DNA of 25,699 nucleotides from Bacteroidota bacterium (lineage in GTDB: Bacteria > Bacteroidota > Bacteroidia > Chitinophagales > Chitinophagaceae): NCBI GenBank assembly GCA_023386395.1, contig JAEWJV010000327.1, positions 1 through 25,699 of the forward strand. The letters are read 5' to 3'. Under the pieces are notes generated by a model. That model saw nothing but the letters and a program-made list of their open reading frames with translations, did no database searches and was not told the DNA's origin. Positions within the stretch are counted from its first letter, which is position 1. Every line of letters starts with the position of its first letter. Below are positions 8,318 to 15,828 of the stretch, piece after piece. A program made the translations under genes and the position numbers.

Positions 8318-8917
8318 CTAAAACTTCACGCCTGCTTCAATCTTAACCGGCAATCTGTTTTCAGCCGGCGGTATCGGGCAGTTGTAACCATCCGTGTAAG
8401 CGCAATAAGGGTGATAAGCCGTGTTGAAGTTGATTATGATATGATCGCTTTGCGGAATATTCAGATCAATATACCTGCCGCCTTCGTAAGTTTCGTCGCC
8501 ACTTGTTGCATCCGTAAAAGGAATGAATAAATAATCTTTGTACTCAGCCGACTTTATTAAATCCTGCGATTGATACACATTCAGCTTATACTCCTTTTTA
8601 TCAATCACAAAAAATACTGCTGCATACTTTATATAGGTTTTACGTATGCCGCCAGATGTACTCATCTGGAAAGGCTTTTCCTTCGGCGTTCTTACAAAGC
8701 GGGCATTCACCACATATTTTTTAGTAAAAGGAAAAAAGTGAATGCCTTTAAAATTTTTTTTGGCTGCGGCACTCAGGGGCGAAGTATTCGGATTATCATA
8801 TTCCATCCTCAACCCGCCCTGAAAACGTTTTGTTTCATTAACAGCAGCCGTGTCGGCCTGTGCAAGGCAACAGGCTGACAATAAGATAAGATTACAAACA
8901 ATTAAAAACCGCTTCAT
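8318..8917 (-). CDS. DUF1684 family putative lipoprotein
   Basis: A 199-residue protein. The chosen ATG gives MKRFLIVCNLILLSAC, a lipoprotein signal with lipobox LSAC and modified Cys16; a longer in-frame start at 8995 would add 26 residues without signal character. The body matches the DUF1684 family: FTKKYVVNARFVR, then YIKYAAVFFVIDKKEYKLNVYQSQD, YLFIPFTDATSGDETYEGGRYID, and near the C-terminus INFNTAYHPYCAYTDGYNCP followed by PPAENRLPVKIEAG. The conserved NPYCAYsd..nCPiPP block is the family signature. Its biochemical role is not established. It is anchored to the cell envelope, probably facing the periplasm. It precedes glpK on the same strand, and its promoter region is shared divergently with the iron-permease gene. 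Confidence 0.85.
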   Translation of the reverse strand: MKRFLIVCNLILLSACCLAQADTAAVNETKRFQGGLRMEYDNPNTSPLSAAAKKNFKGIHFFPFTKKYVVNARFVRTPKEKPFQMSTSGGIRKTYIKYAAVFFVIDKKEYKLNVYQSQDLIKSAEYKDYLFIPFTDATSGDETYEGGRYIDLNIPQSDHIIINFNTAYHPYCAYTDGYNCPIPPAENRLPVKIEAGVKF

Positions 8918-9072
8918 TCGTACATATTTGTTTTTTCGATGGTCTCCTAGAACGCCCTGATGTACATTCCCCTGTGCGAAAAAAATATTTTGCATGGGCG
9001 TTTCATAATTAGCCGCAAAATTAACTGCATATTATTTGCACTGATAATGTGAATAAATTTTAATCAAAAAAT

Positions 9073-9555
9073 ATGAATACCAAAAATCAGAAAAAAAAGC
9101 CCAAAGGCGGCGTTGGCAAAATGTTTGACCGCTTTTCAACTGTTGCCACAAAAGTTACAGGAAAGCCCATTGCATTTATTATTGCTTTTGTAATTATTAT
9201 ACTGTGGGCGGTATCCGGCCCGGTCTTTCATTATTCCGATACATGGCAGCTTGTTATAAATACGGGTACTACCATTATTACATTTTTAATGGTATTTGTA
9301 ATTCAGCAGTCGCAGAACAAAGACACGATGGCGCTGCAATTAAAATTAAATGAACTCATTGCATCAAGCAAAGACGCCAGCAACCGGCTTATTGACGTGG
9401 AAGACCTTACACCCGAAGAACTCGAGATACTGAAAAAGTTTTATATACACCTGTCAAGCCTGGCAGAAAAAGAATCAGACTTTAAAAAAATGCATTCTAT
9501 TGAAGAAGCTGCGGAAAGACATAAAAGCAAATTAAAGGCAATTGATAAGCGTTAA
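9073..9555 (+). CDS. low-affinity iron permease family membrane protein
   Basis: A 160-residue inner-membrane protein with a basic N-terminus (KNQKKKPKGG) and two hydrophobic helices at about 30-50 (PIAFIIAFVIIILWAVSG) and 60-79. The second helix carries the family pattern NTGTTIITFLMVFVIQ followed by a soluble stretch beginning SQNKDTMALQLKLNEL. This is the layout of the small bacterial members of the low-affinity iron permease family (PF04120). Iron transport has not been shown for these short proteins, so the name describes the family only. The C-terminal 80 residues form a charged, probably helical tail. The stop codon overlaps that of the convergent dCTP deaminase gene. Confidence 0.85.
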   Translation: MNTKNQKKKPKGGVGKMFDRFSTVATKVTGKPIAFIIAFVIIILWAVSGPVFHYSDTWQLVINTGTTIITFLMVFVIQQSQNKDTMALQLKLNELIASSKDASNRLIDVEDLTPEELEILKKFYIHLSSLAEKESDFKKMHSIEEAAERHKSKLKAIDKR

Positions 9556-10088
9556 AACTTGTTCTTCCACATCATACTTTCCACCGGCTTATCAGGCTGC
9601 TGGCTATACTTGGCATTTTTCTTTTGGTTATATTTTACCTCAATTTCGCCGTCAACAGGAAAATAAATCAACTGGCCAACCGGCATGCCTTTATATACTT
9701 TTACCGGCTGCTTCACGGAAATCTCCAGCGTCCAGTTGCCGCAAAAACCTACATCACCTTTACCAGCAGTAGCATGTATGTCAATGCCTAATCTTCCCGT
9801 AGAGCTTTTGCCTTCCAGGAACGGAACATGGGCATGCGTCTCGGTGTATTCTTCTGTAACACCGAGGTAAAATATATGTGGGTATAAAACAAAACCATCC
9901 TCAGGGATTTCGAAATATTCAATCTCGTTATGTTTCTTCGCGTCCAAAATGTGCTCACGGTATGTTGCCAGCCATTTGCCCAAATGCACATCATAGCTAT
10001 TGCTGCCCAAACATTCGCGGTCATAAGGCACAAGCTTAATCGTTCCCTTTTCTATTTCTTCTAAAATGCGCATGTCAGAAAGAATCAT
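9552..10088 (-). CDS. dcd: dCTP deaminase
   Basis: A 178-residue member of the dCTP deaminase/dUTPase superfamily, converting dCTP to dUTP on the path to dTMP. The N-terminus has LGSNSYDVHLG (27-37), the counterpart of the usual P-x-SYDl-LG motif. The core motif EGKSSTGRLGIDIHATAGKG spans 92-111, and the catalytic glutamate is E122 in GNWTLEISV. This is followed by GMPVGQLIYF, the typical trimer-forming strand. Length and motifs agree with the Bacteroidota form; whether it also hydrolyses dUTP (bifunctional Dcd-Dut) cannot be decided here. Its TAA overlaps the TAA of the convergent iron-permease gene inside one TTAA (9552-9555). Confidence 0.95.
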   Translation of the reverse strand: MILSDMRILEEIEKGTIKLVPYDRECLGSNSYDVHLGKWLATYREHILDAKKHNEIEYFEIPEDGFVLYPHIFYLGVTEEYTETHAHVPFLEGKSSTGRLGIDIHATAGKGDVGFCGNWTLEISVKQPVKVYKGMPVGQLIYFPVDGEIEVKYNQKKNAKYSQQPDKPVESMMWKNKF

Positions 10089-10218
10089 TGTAGTTTTCTG
10101 TTTGAGTGAACTAATAAAACTTTTGCAAATAAATTATAAATCCTGATATGAAAACAGTTAAACGAAAACGCTGTTAGCTTTATCAACATACTATTAACCA
10201 AACTACGGCCATTTAATA

Positions 10219-10235
10219 ATTGTTGTCGACACAAT
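10219..10235. promoter_or_regulatory. inverted repeat upstream of the two-component genes
   Basis: ATTG-T-TGTCGACA-CAAT is a perfect 8-bp palindrome (TGTCGACA) flanked by complementary ATTG/CAAT arms with one extra T. It lies about 80 bp before the kinase start in the 225-bp spacer between dcd and the kinase gene, and could be an operator or autoregulatory site. Just before the start codon, TATTTTCG resembles a -7 box with one mismatch but has no well-spaced -33 element. Confidence 0.35.
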
Positions 10236-10313
10236 CAGCGCCTTCATATACACATATTGCCTTAACGAAGTCATTTGCATTTATATGCTATAATCAATAA
10301 GTATTTTCGTTAC

Positions 10314-11330
10314 ATGGCAATTTTCTTTTCCAAATACAGGGCTATACTAATACACCTTACAGTTTGGCTCATATTATTTACAGTGCCACACTTATTTTTT
10401 GATAGCCGCAATACACAACCGGGGTTTTTTCCTGTGGACTGGTTTGTGATAACCAACGTGTACAACGCCGGTATTTTTTATCTGAATGCATTGGTTTTAT
10501 ATCCAAAATTGCTCAATACAAAAAAATGGTGGCTTTATCTTATATGGGTTGCCGTTGTTTTACTCGTATCCTATTACCTCAAACTATGGCTTACGCAGGC
10601 CTTCTATCCAAATGTGCAGCTTAATGAATGGGCTTACCGCATTTTATTTTTTCCTGTAATTCCGTTTATCATCGCAAGCATTATTTATAAAATGATTGTA
10701 AACAAAATTGCGAATGATAAAAAACAGAAAGAAATTATTGCAGAGCAACTTTCTATTAAGCTTAAGTTTCTTCGTTCGCAAATAAGCCCGCATTTTATTT
10801 TTAATGTGCTCACTAATCTTGTATCACTGGCCAGGAAGCAATCGAAACAATTAGAACCTGCATTAATTATGTTGTCGGATTTAATGCGGTATATGTTGTA
10901 TGAAAGCGATGAAAAAAAAGTGTCACTTGCAAACGAAATTGAGTATGTAAAAAGTTACATAAGCCTGCAGCAATTGCGTTTTGGCGATGATGTAAAAATT
11001 AATCTTGATATAAATTTATCACCGGAAATACTGCAGCAAAAAATAGAACCCATGCTGTTAATTCCTTTTGTTGAAAATGCATTTAAACACGGTACCGGCG
11101 CCGATGATCCTTTTATCAGCATACATCTTTTTTCCAATGAAAATGGCTTGGTACTTGATGTGAAGAATAAATTTATTGAAGATGATAACAGCAAAGACAA
11201 TAACTCAGGGATTGGCTTGGAAAATGTACAATCAAGATTAATGTTATTGTATCCGCAAAAACACCAGCTTACTGTTAACAGGGAAAACCATGTTTTTTAT
11301 GTGCATTTAAACCTTCCTTTAAGTGTATGA
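10314..11330 (+). CDS. LytS/YehU-type membrane sensor histidine kinase
   Basis: A 338-residue kinase starting at ATG 10314; an in-frame TTG 39 bp upstream is less likely. Four membrane helices are predicted at about 10-29, 43-64, 72-91 and 109-128, with no periplasmic sensor domain, so the signal is probably sensed in or at the membrane. The His_kinase (PF06580) domain follows: phosphoacceptor His160 in LRSQISPHFIFNVLTNL, N-box Asn255 in PFVENAFKHG, and G-box GIGLENVQSRL near 299. The stop codon overlaps the start of the response regulator by ATGA, indicating translational coupling. It would pass phosphate to that LytTR regulator. Such pairs in Bacteroidota often control adjacent envelope genes. 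Confidence 0.93.
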   Translation: MAIFFSKYRAILIHLTVWLILFTVPHLFFDSRNTQPGFFPVDWFVITNVYNAGIFYLNALVLYPKLLNTKKWWLYLIWVAVVLLVSYYLKLWLTQAFYPNVQLNEWAYRILFFPVIPFIIASIIYKMIVNKIANDKKQKEIIAEQLSIKLKFLRSQISPHFIFNVLTNLVSLARKQSKQLEPALIMLSDLMRYMLYESDEKKVSLANEIEYVKSYISLQQLRFGDDVKINLDINLSPEILQQKIEPMLLIPFVENAFKHGTGADDPFISIHLFSNENGLVLDVKNKFIEDDNSKDNNSGIGLENVQSRLMLLYPQKHQLTVNRENHVFYVHLNLPLSV

Positions 11331-12043
11331 ATTGTATAGCAGTTGATGATGAAAAATTAGTGCTTGATTTAGTGGTTGACAACATTAAACAGGTACCTTA
11401 TCTCCATCTGGTTAAGGCATGCAGAAATGCAATGGAAGCTATCGATATCTTACAAAAAGAAAAAATCGATCTGATATTCCTCGATATACAAATGCCGAGG
11501 CTCAGCGGCCTGCAGTTTATTCAAACATTGCAGCAACCGCCTATGATTATTTTTATCACCGCTTATGAACAATATGCACTGGAAGGCTATAATTTAAATG
11601 TTGTTGATTACCTGCTAAAGCCCGTGTCGTTTGAAAGGTTTTTAAGAGCTTGTAACAAAGCAAAAGAATTGTATGATCTGCGTAATGAGAAAACTTTTTT
11701 GCCTGCATCTCCAACCAAAGAAGAAACACCCGATCATATTTTTGTGCATGTTGAATATAATCTTGTAAAGATTTTATTCAGCGATATTTTGTTTATCGAA
11801 GGCCTGAAAGATTATATCAAAATTCATCTCGCTTCTGTAAGTAAACCTGTGCTTACCCGCATGACCATGAAAACGGTTGAAGAAAAACTTCCCGCTGATA
11901 AATTCATCCGCACCCACAAATCTTTTATTGTAAATGCAGAAAAAATTTCTGTTATTAAAAGAGACCTTATTGTTATCGGAAATCACGAAATTGCCGTAAG
12001 CGATTTCTATAAAGAAAATCTTAATCGTATAACAAACAGGTAA
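11327..12043 (+). CDS. LytTR-family response regulator
   Basis: A 238-residue transcription regulator. The receiver domain (1-~120) has the acidic pair D7-D8, phosphoacceptor D53 in IFLDIQMPRLSG, switch T78 in FITAYE, and K98 in DYLLKPVSF. The C-terminal half (about 135-238) is a LytTR DNA-binding domain: ILFIEGLKDYIKIHL, TRMTMKTVEEKLP, FIRTHKSFIVN and AEKISVIKRDLIVI are all typical. It overlaps the kinase gene by 4 nt. The TonB receptor gene starts about 100 bp further on the same strand and is the most obvious regulatory target. LytTR proteins bind direct repeats, but I could not identify a convincing pair in the 12044-12143 spacer. Confidence 0.94.
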   Translation: MNCIAVDDEKLVLDLVVDNIKQVPYLHLVKACRNAMEAIDILQKEKIDLIFLDIQMPRLSGLQFIQTLQQPPMIIFITAYEQYALEGYNLNVVDYLLKPVSFERFLRACNKAKELYDLRNEKTFLPASPTKEETPDHIFVHVEYNLVKILFSDILFIEGLKDYIKIHLASVSKPVLTRMTMKTVEEKLPADKFIRTHKSFIVNAEKISVIKRDLIVIGNHEIAVSDFYKENLNRITNR

Positions 12044-12143
12044 CATAGTCCGGCATATTACAAAAGCTTTCAACTAATACACATCTTCCCATCTTGTCGT
12101 AACAATTATCAATGTAATCTACACTGCAAAATTTAAGGCCGGT

Positions 12144-14540
12144 ATGCATTGCAGCTTTGTGATAACAAAAGCAAAGCGTATGCAAAACATCAATAACAGC
12201 AATCAGATAAAACCACGTATGATAATCCGCTCGACAGCGGATCAACTGCAAGACTGCACAACGCAACTAAAGCTCTACCTGTGCTGTAAAAGCTGGGGCA
12301 ACAAAAAATATTTCAGGCACCTGCAGTATATAGTGCTGGTAATAACAACAATGTTTATAATGAATGCAGTTACTGCGCAAACTACTATTAGAGGAACGGT
12401 AACAGATAAAAAGAAAGCACCCATTGAAAATGCAAGCATCAAATTAATAAACACAACTGATGGTACAATATCAGACAGCGCGGGCAATTTTTCTTTTATA
12501 ACGAATGCCAAAGGCAATCAAATAATTACCGCTTCATCAATCGGTTTTGAAAAAGCGGAAAAGAAGATTGCCGTGCATGACAGCAATATAGTTGTAATCA
12601 TTTCTTTGAATGTTGAAGAAAAAAGTCTCAAACCTGTAATCGTTTCTGCGGGCAGTTTTGAAGCCAGTGATAAAGCAAAGGGTGCATCACTTACACCAAT
12701 GGATGCCATGACAGTTGCGGGTAATGGCGGCGACATCAGTAACTCTTTGCGATCATTGCCGGGTGCACAGCAAATTGGTGATAAAGAAGGTTTATTTGTC
12801 CGCGGGGGAACTAATGAAGAGACCAAACAATTTATTGATGGCACATTAATGCCTGTACCCAATTATGCCAGTGTGCCTGGCATAATTCAGCCTGCCCGCA
12901 TTAACCCTTTTTTATTCAAAGGCGTTTTATTTAATACGGGTGGTTACTCTGCTTTGTATGGCGAAGCATTAAGCAGTGCATTGATTTTGGAAAGTGTTGA
13001 TTTGCCCGATGAAAGCTCTGCAAGCCTGCACCTCTTTCCAATGGCGCAGGGCGCGGGTTTCCAGAAACTGGCAAAGAATAAAAAAAGCAGTTGGGGTGTT
13101 ATTGGCAATTATGGCAACTATAGTTTTTACAACAACATTGTAAAACAGCATTACGATTTTACACATGCGCCGGAATACATTTCGGGTGATGCCAATTTCC
13201 GCATCAAAACAAACAATGGCGGCATACTGAAATTTTATACCAACTATGGCTATAATCATACCGGGGTGCGCAGCCAGGATATTGACAGTGCAGCGCTAAA
13301 CTCTTTGTTTAACAATAAAGGTTCAAACCTCTATGCTAATTTATCTTATCGCCAGCCCTTGCAAAACAAATGGAAACTGCATGCAGCGCTGGCCTATAAT
13401 TTCAGTGATCAAAAAATTACCAACCAGCTTGTTGATTCCATCGACAAGACAATTGACGTAGATTATTATCCATTCAATACAAAGAATAATAAGATTAATT
13501 CCAGGCAAAATTTTGCACAGGCAAGAATTGTGCTTACAAAGGCATTCCGTCGCAACCAGGCATTACGTTTTGGTGCAGAAAATTTTTATACGAATGATGT
13601 TTATCACTATAACAATGAGTTTAGTCAGTTCAATGATAATTTAACCGCAGCCTTTGCAGAAAGTGATGTATACATCGCAAAAAACATTGCTGCAAAAATT
13701 GGTATGCGGGCAGAGCATTCCACTTTATTGAATAAAACAAACATTGCACCCCGGGTAAGCGTTGCTTACAGGTTAAATAATGGCGGGCAGTTTAATGTTG
13801 CTTATGGCATTTTTTACCAAAAACCTGGTGTAACCTATTTTTTGCAAAACAACCATCTTGATTATACGAAAGCAACACATTATGTACTCAATTATCAAAG
13901 AAAATTCAATAACCGTTTAATAAGAATTGAGGCTTATTACAAGCAATATAAAAATCTTGTAACTACATTCCCCGATACAGCAACAAACGGTGATGGTTAT
14001 GCAAAAGGCATTGAATTATTCTTTCGCGACAAACGCACGTTCAAAAATTTTGATTACTGGATATCCTACACTTATCTTGATACAAAGCGCAAGTTCTTAA
14101 ATTATCCGCAGGCACTGCAACCTAACTTTGCAACACCACATACCGCATCTGTTGCTATAAAAAGATTTTTCCCTGATATAAATTTCAATGCAAATCTTTC
14201 TTATTCGATGGCAACAGGCCGCCCGTATTATAATATTCAACATTCAGAAAGCAAAACCATTGTTGCAGGTGAAGGCAAAACAAACATGTATAGCCAAATG
14301 AACCTGAGTTTTGCCTATCTCTTTACCATGTTTAAAAATTGGAAGCATAAAGACTTCTCGGGAATTGGTTTTGGCATCAACAATGTTTTTGGAACAAAGC
14401 AAACATATAATTACAACTATAGTTATAACGGCGCATTTAAAACGCCCGTAACCATGCCGGCAACACGTAGTTTCTATCTGGGGTTATTCATGTCTTTTGG
14501 CATAGACCGCCGCGACGATTTCATCAACGACAATTTATAA
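12144..14540 (+). CDS. TonB-dependent receptor with CarboxypepD_reg-like domain
   Basis: An outer-membrane receptor of up to 798 residues. A hydrophobic signal segment lies at about 62-78 (YIVLVITTMFIMNAVTA) with cleavage near TAQ; no start codon exists just before it, so the start is uncertain among ATG 12144, 12180 and 12219, all giving an unusually long pre-signal stretch. After the signal come a beta-sandwich regulatory domain (TIRGTVTDKKKAPIENASI ... ASSIGF), a plug with SLRSLPGAQQIGDKEGLFVRG and GYSALYGEALSSALILES, and a barrel to residue 798. The plug is diverged (FVRGGTNEETKQFIDGT). There is no SusD. The gene follows the LytTR two-component pair by 100 bp and precedes a TPR-like exported protein by 105 bp. 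The ligand is unknown. Confidence 0.88.
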   Translation: MHCSFVITKAKRMQNINNSNQIKPRMIIRSTADQLQDCTTQLKLYLCCKSWGNKKYFRHLQYIVLVITTMFIMNAVTAQTTIRGTVTDKKKAPIENASIKLINTTDGTISDSAGNFSFITNAKGNQIITASSIGFEKAEKKIAVHDSNIVVIISLNVEEKSLKPVIVSAGSFEASDKAKGASLTPMDAMTVAGNGGDISNSLRSLPGAQQIGDKEGLFVRGGTNEETKQFIDGTLMPVPNYASVPGIIQPARINPFLFKGVLFNTGGYSALYGEALSSALILESVDLPDESSASLHLFPMAQGAGFQKLAKNKKSSWGVIGNYGNYSFYNNIVKQHYDFTHAPEYISGDANFRIKTNNGGILKFYTNYGYNHTGVRSQDIDSAALNSLFNNKGSNLYANLSYRQPLQNKWKLHAALAYNFSDQKITNQLVDSIDKTIDVDYYPFNTKNNKINSRQNFAQARIVLTKAFRRNQALRFGAENFYTNDVYHYNNEFSQFNDNLTAAFAESDVYIAKNIAAKIGMRAEHSTLLNKTNIAPRVSVAYRLNNGGQFNVAYGIFYQKPGVTYFLQNNHLDYTKATHYVLNYQRKFNNRLIRIEAYYKQYKNLVTTFPDTATNGDGYAKGIELFFRDKRTFKNFDYWISYTYLDTKRKFLNYPQALQPNFATPHTASVAIKRFFPDINFNANLSYSMATGRPYYNIQHSESKTIVAGEGKTNMYSQMNLSFAYLFTMFKNWKHKDFSGIGFGINNVFGTKQTYNYNYSYNGAFKTPVTMPATRSFYLGLFMSFGIDRRDDFINDNL
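12225..12242 (+). other. perfect hairpin at a candidate start of the receptor gene
   Basis: ATCCGCT (12225-12231) and AGCGGAT (12236-12242) form a perfect 7-bp stem with a CGAC loop, 3 nt after the ATG at 12219-12221. If translation starts further upstream it is simply coding. If it starts at 12219 or later, the hairpin lies at the ribosome landing site and could affect expression. Confidence 0.35.
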
Positions 14541-14566
14541 ACACTCAAATATTTTTTATGTCACCG

Positions 14567-14616
14567 GCTGCAGTGCATGTATGAAGCACGGTTGTGTCAC
14601 TCCCTTGTGCTGCAGC
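14567..14616 (+). other. imperfect inverted repeat in the leader of the TPR-like gene
   Basis: CTGCAGTGCA (14568-14577) can pair with TGTGCTGCAG (14606-14615) using eight Watson-Crick and two G-U pairs, with one extra G-C outside. It lies between the receptor stop and the TPR-like start. There is no T-run, so it is not a standard terminator; it may stabilise or separate the two messages. Confidence 0.3.
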
Positions 14617-14645
14617 AATTCTATTCAACAATAAAACATACAATC

Positions 14646-15299
14646 ATGAAAAAGTTAATCATCATTTCAACAGTCATTTTTCTGTATACCGGTTTGTATG
14701 CGCAGGGCGTAAATACGCAGTTACAAACAAGCGTAACAAAATTAGATGAGGCAAAAACAATTAAAGATTATGAGCAGCTTGCATCAACATTTTTAACCAT
14801 TGCACAAACGCAAAAAACGCAATGGTTGCCCTATTATTATGCAGCCTTTTGCAATGCAAAAATCGGCTGGCTAAAACAAGATTCCGACCCTGATAACATT
14901 GAAGATTTTGCCAATAAAGCAGAAGAAGAAATAACAAAAGCACAATCACTCATTGATACTTCAAAACAAAAAAAAGAGTTGTCAGAAATTTATTGTGTGC
15001 AGATGATATTAAACCAGGCAAGGGTTTTTATCAATCCTGAAACTTATGGACCTAAATACGGCCCAACAGCTTTCGGTTATATACAAAAAGCAAAGATGGC
15101 GAATGCCGAAAATCCAAGAATGTTATACCTGGAAGGCTGGCAAAAATTTGCAACCCCTAAAATGTATGGCGGCGATAAAAAGTTAGCCAAACAGTTACTT
15201 ACACAAGCAAAGCAAAAACTAAGTGCAGCGCCAACAAATACAATTGAACCGCATTGGGGAACAAAAGAAGTAGAAGGGCTTTTAAAACAACTTAAATAA
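14646..15299 (+). CDS. exported TPR-like protein of unknown function
   Basis: A 217-residue protein. The chosen ATG gives signal peptide MKKLIIISTVIFLYTGLYA followed by Q; a longer in-frame start at 14577 would bury it. The mature protein is helical and reads as degenerate tetratricopeptide repeats: LASTFLTIAQTQKTQWLPYYYAA looks like one helix pair, and NPRMLYLEGWQKFATP then KKLAKQLLTQAKQKL another. The segment TPKMYGGDKKLAKQLL resembles a motif I associate with small exported TPR proteins of Bacteroidota, but the function is unknown. Location should be periplasm. It stands between a TonB receptor and a tiny membrane protein on the same strand, downstream of the LytTR pair, so it may be an accessory or signalling partner of the receptor. 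Confidence 0.75.
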   Translation: MKKLIIISTVIFLYTGLYAQGVNTQLQTSVTKLDEAKTIKDYEQLASTFLTIAQTQKTQWLPYYYAAFCNAKIGWLKQDSDPDNIEDFANKAEEEITKAQSLIDTSKQKKELSEIYCVQMILNQARVFINPETYGPKYGPTAFGYIQKAKMANAENPRMLYLEGWQKFATPKMYGGDKKLAKQLLTQAKQKLSAAPTNTIEPHWGTKEVEGLLKQLK

Positions 15300-15324
15300 T
15301 TTTTTAACTATTAAAATGTAGGTT

Positions 15325-15576
15325 ATGTTTTTTGGAATTTTCATTGTAATAAGAGTATTATTTATTGCATGCATGGTGTTTATTATTGGTTATGTGTTTG
15401 GCAATTTTTCGGCCAGGCCTGTATTAAAAACCATTAGCAGAATTGCAGCCATACTGGTTATTGTTTTATTCCTCGCATCTAATGCCTTCTTTTTTCGCTT
15501 TCGTGCCTGGAATCATAACAATGTCAATGGTTCCTACTGTGCATGGCAACACGCAGATTCAACAAAAATTAAGTAG
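15325..15576 (+). CDS. small two-helix membrane protein
   Basis: An 83-residue protein not recognised as a named family. Two hydrophobic helices are seen at about 4-26 (GIFIVIRVLFIACMVFIIGYVFG) and 37-57 (ISRIAAILVIVLFLASNAFFF). They are joined by a short basic or polar loop, and a soluble C-terminal tail follows containing RFRAWNHNNVNGSYCAW. The lone Cys and the Trp/His residues in the tail look conserved in type but cannot be tested here. It begins 25 bp after the TPR-like gene, suggesting co-transcription, and a terminator hairpin starts 5 nt after its stop. The short spacing and the good hydrophobic pattern support a real gene. Confidence 0.7.
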   Translation: MFFGIFIVIRVLFIACMVFIIGYVFGNFSARPVLKTISRIAAILVIVLFLASNAFFFRFRAWNHNNVNGSYCAWQHADSTKIK

Positions 15577-15581
15577 TAACC

Positions 15582-15606
15582 TTAGCCCCGGTTATGCCGG
15601 GGCTAA
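15582..15606 (+). terminator. rho-independent terminator after the envelope module
   Basis: TTAGCCCCGG (15582-15591) and CCGGGGCTAA (15597-15606) form a perfect 10-bp stem with loop TTATG, followed by TAAATTTTGTTT. It should end the transcript covering the receptor, TPR-like and two-helix genes. Unusually, the next start codon is only 12 nt downstream of the stem. Confidence 0.85.
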
Positions 15607-15618
15607 TAAATTTTGTTT

Positions 15619-15828
15619 ATGAAAGCTTCTGTTGAAAGAAAATTTATACGCTGGCTGCACATTATTTTCAGCATACCTATTGTTGGTTTTATTTATGGCC
15701 CTGTGGCTGATATTCATTATGCCGCTTTAACCGTTCGTTGGATATTATTTCCCATTGTAGTGCTTTCCGGCTTTTGGATGTGGAAAGGGCATTTAATAAA
15801 ACGCAGGTTTAAAAGCACAGCAAAGTAA
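15619..15828 (+). CDS. small membrane protein, two helices
   Basis: A 69-residue protein starting at ATG 15619 (an in-frame TTG 6 nt earlier is less likely). Two hydrophobic segments, about 10-27 (IRWLHIIFSIPIVGFIYG) and 38-54 (VRWILFPIVVLSGFWMW), end in a basic tail (KRRFKSTAK), so the C-terminus is probably cytoplasmic. The pattern RWLH...GPVADIH...GFWMW resembles unnamed ~70-residue bacterial membrane proteins that look like half of a larger di-helical membrane domain; the histidines could contact a cofactor, but that is speculation. The TAA is immediately followed by the ATG of the DUF72 gene, so the two are almost certainly co-transcribed. It lies just behind the terminator at 15582-15606. 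Confidence 0.72.
   Translation: MKASVERKFIRWLHIIFSIPIVGFIYGPVADIHYAALTVRWILFPIVVLSGFWMWKGHLIKRRFKSTAK

Noticed and set aside
9026..9072. TTTG followed by TAAATTTT as a promoter for the iron-permease-family gene.
   Set aside because: The spacer is only 15 nt, shorter than expected for the Bacteroidota -33/-7 pair, and the -7 box has a mismatch.
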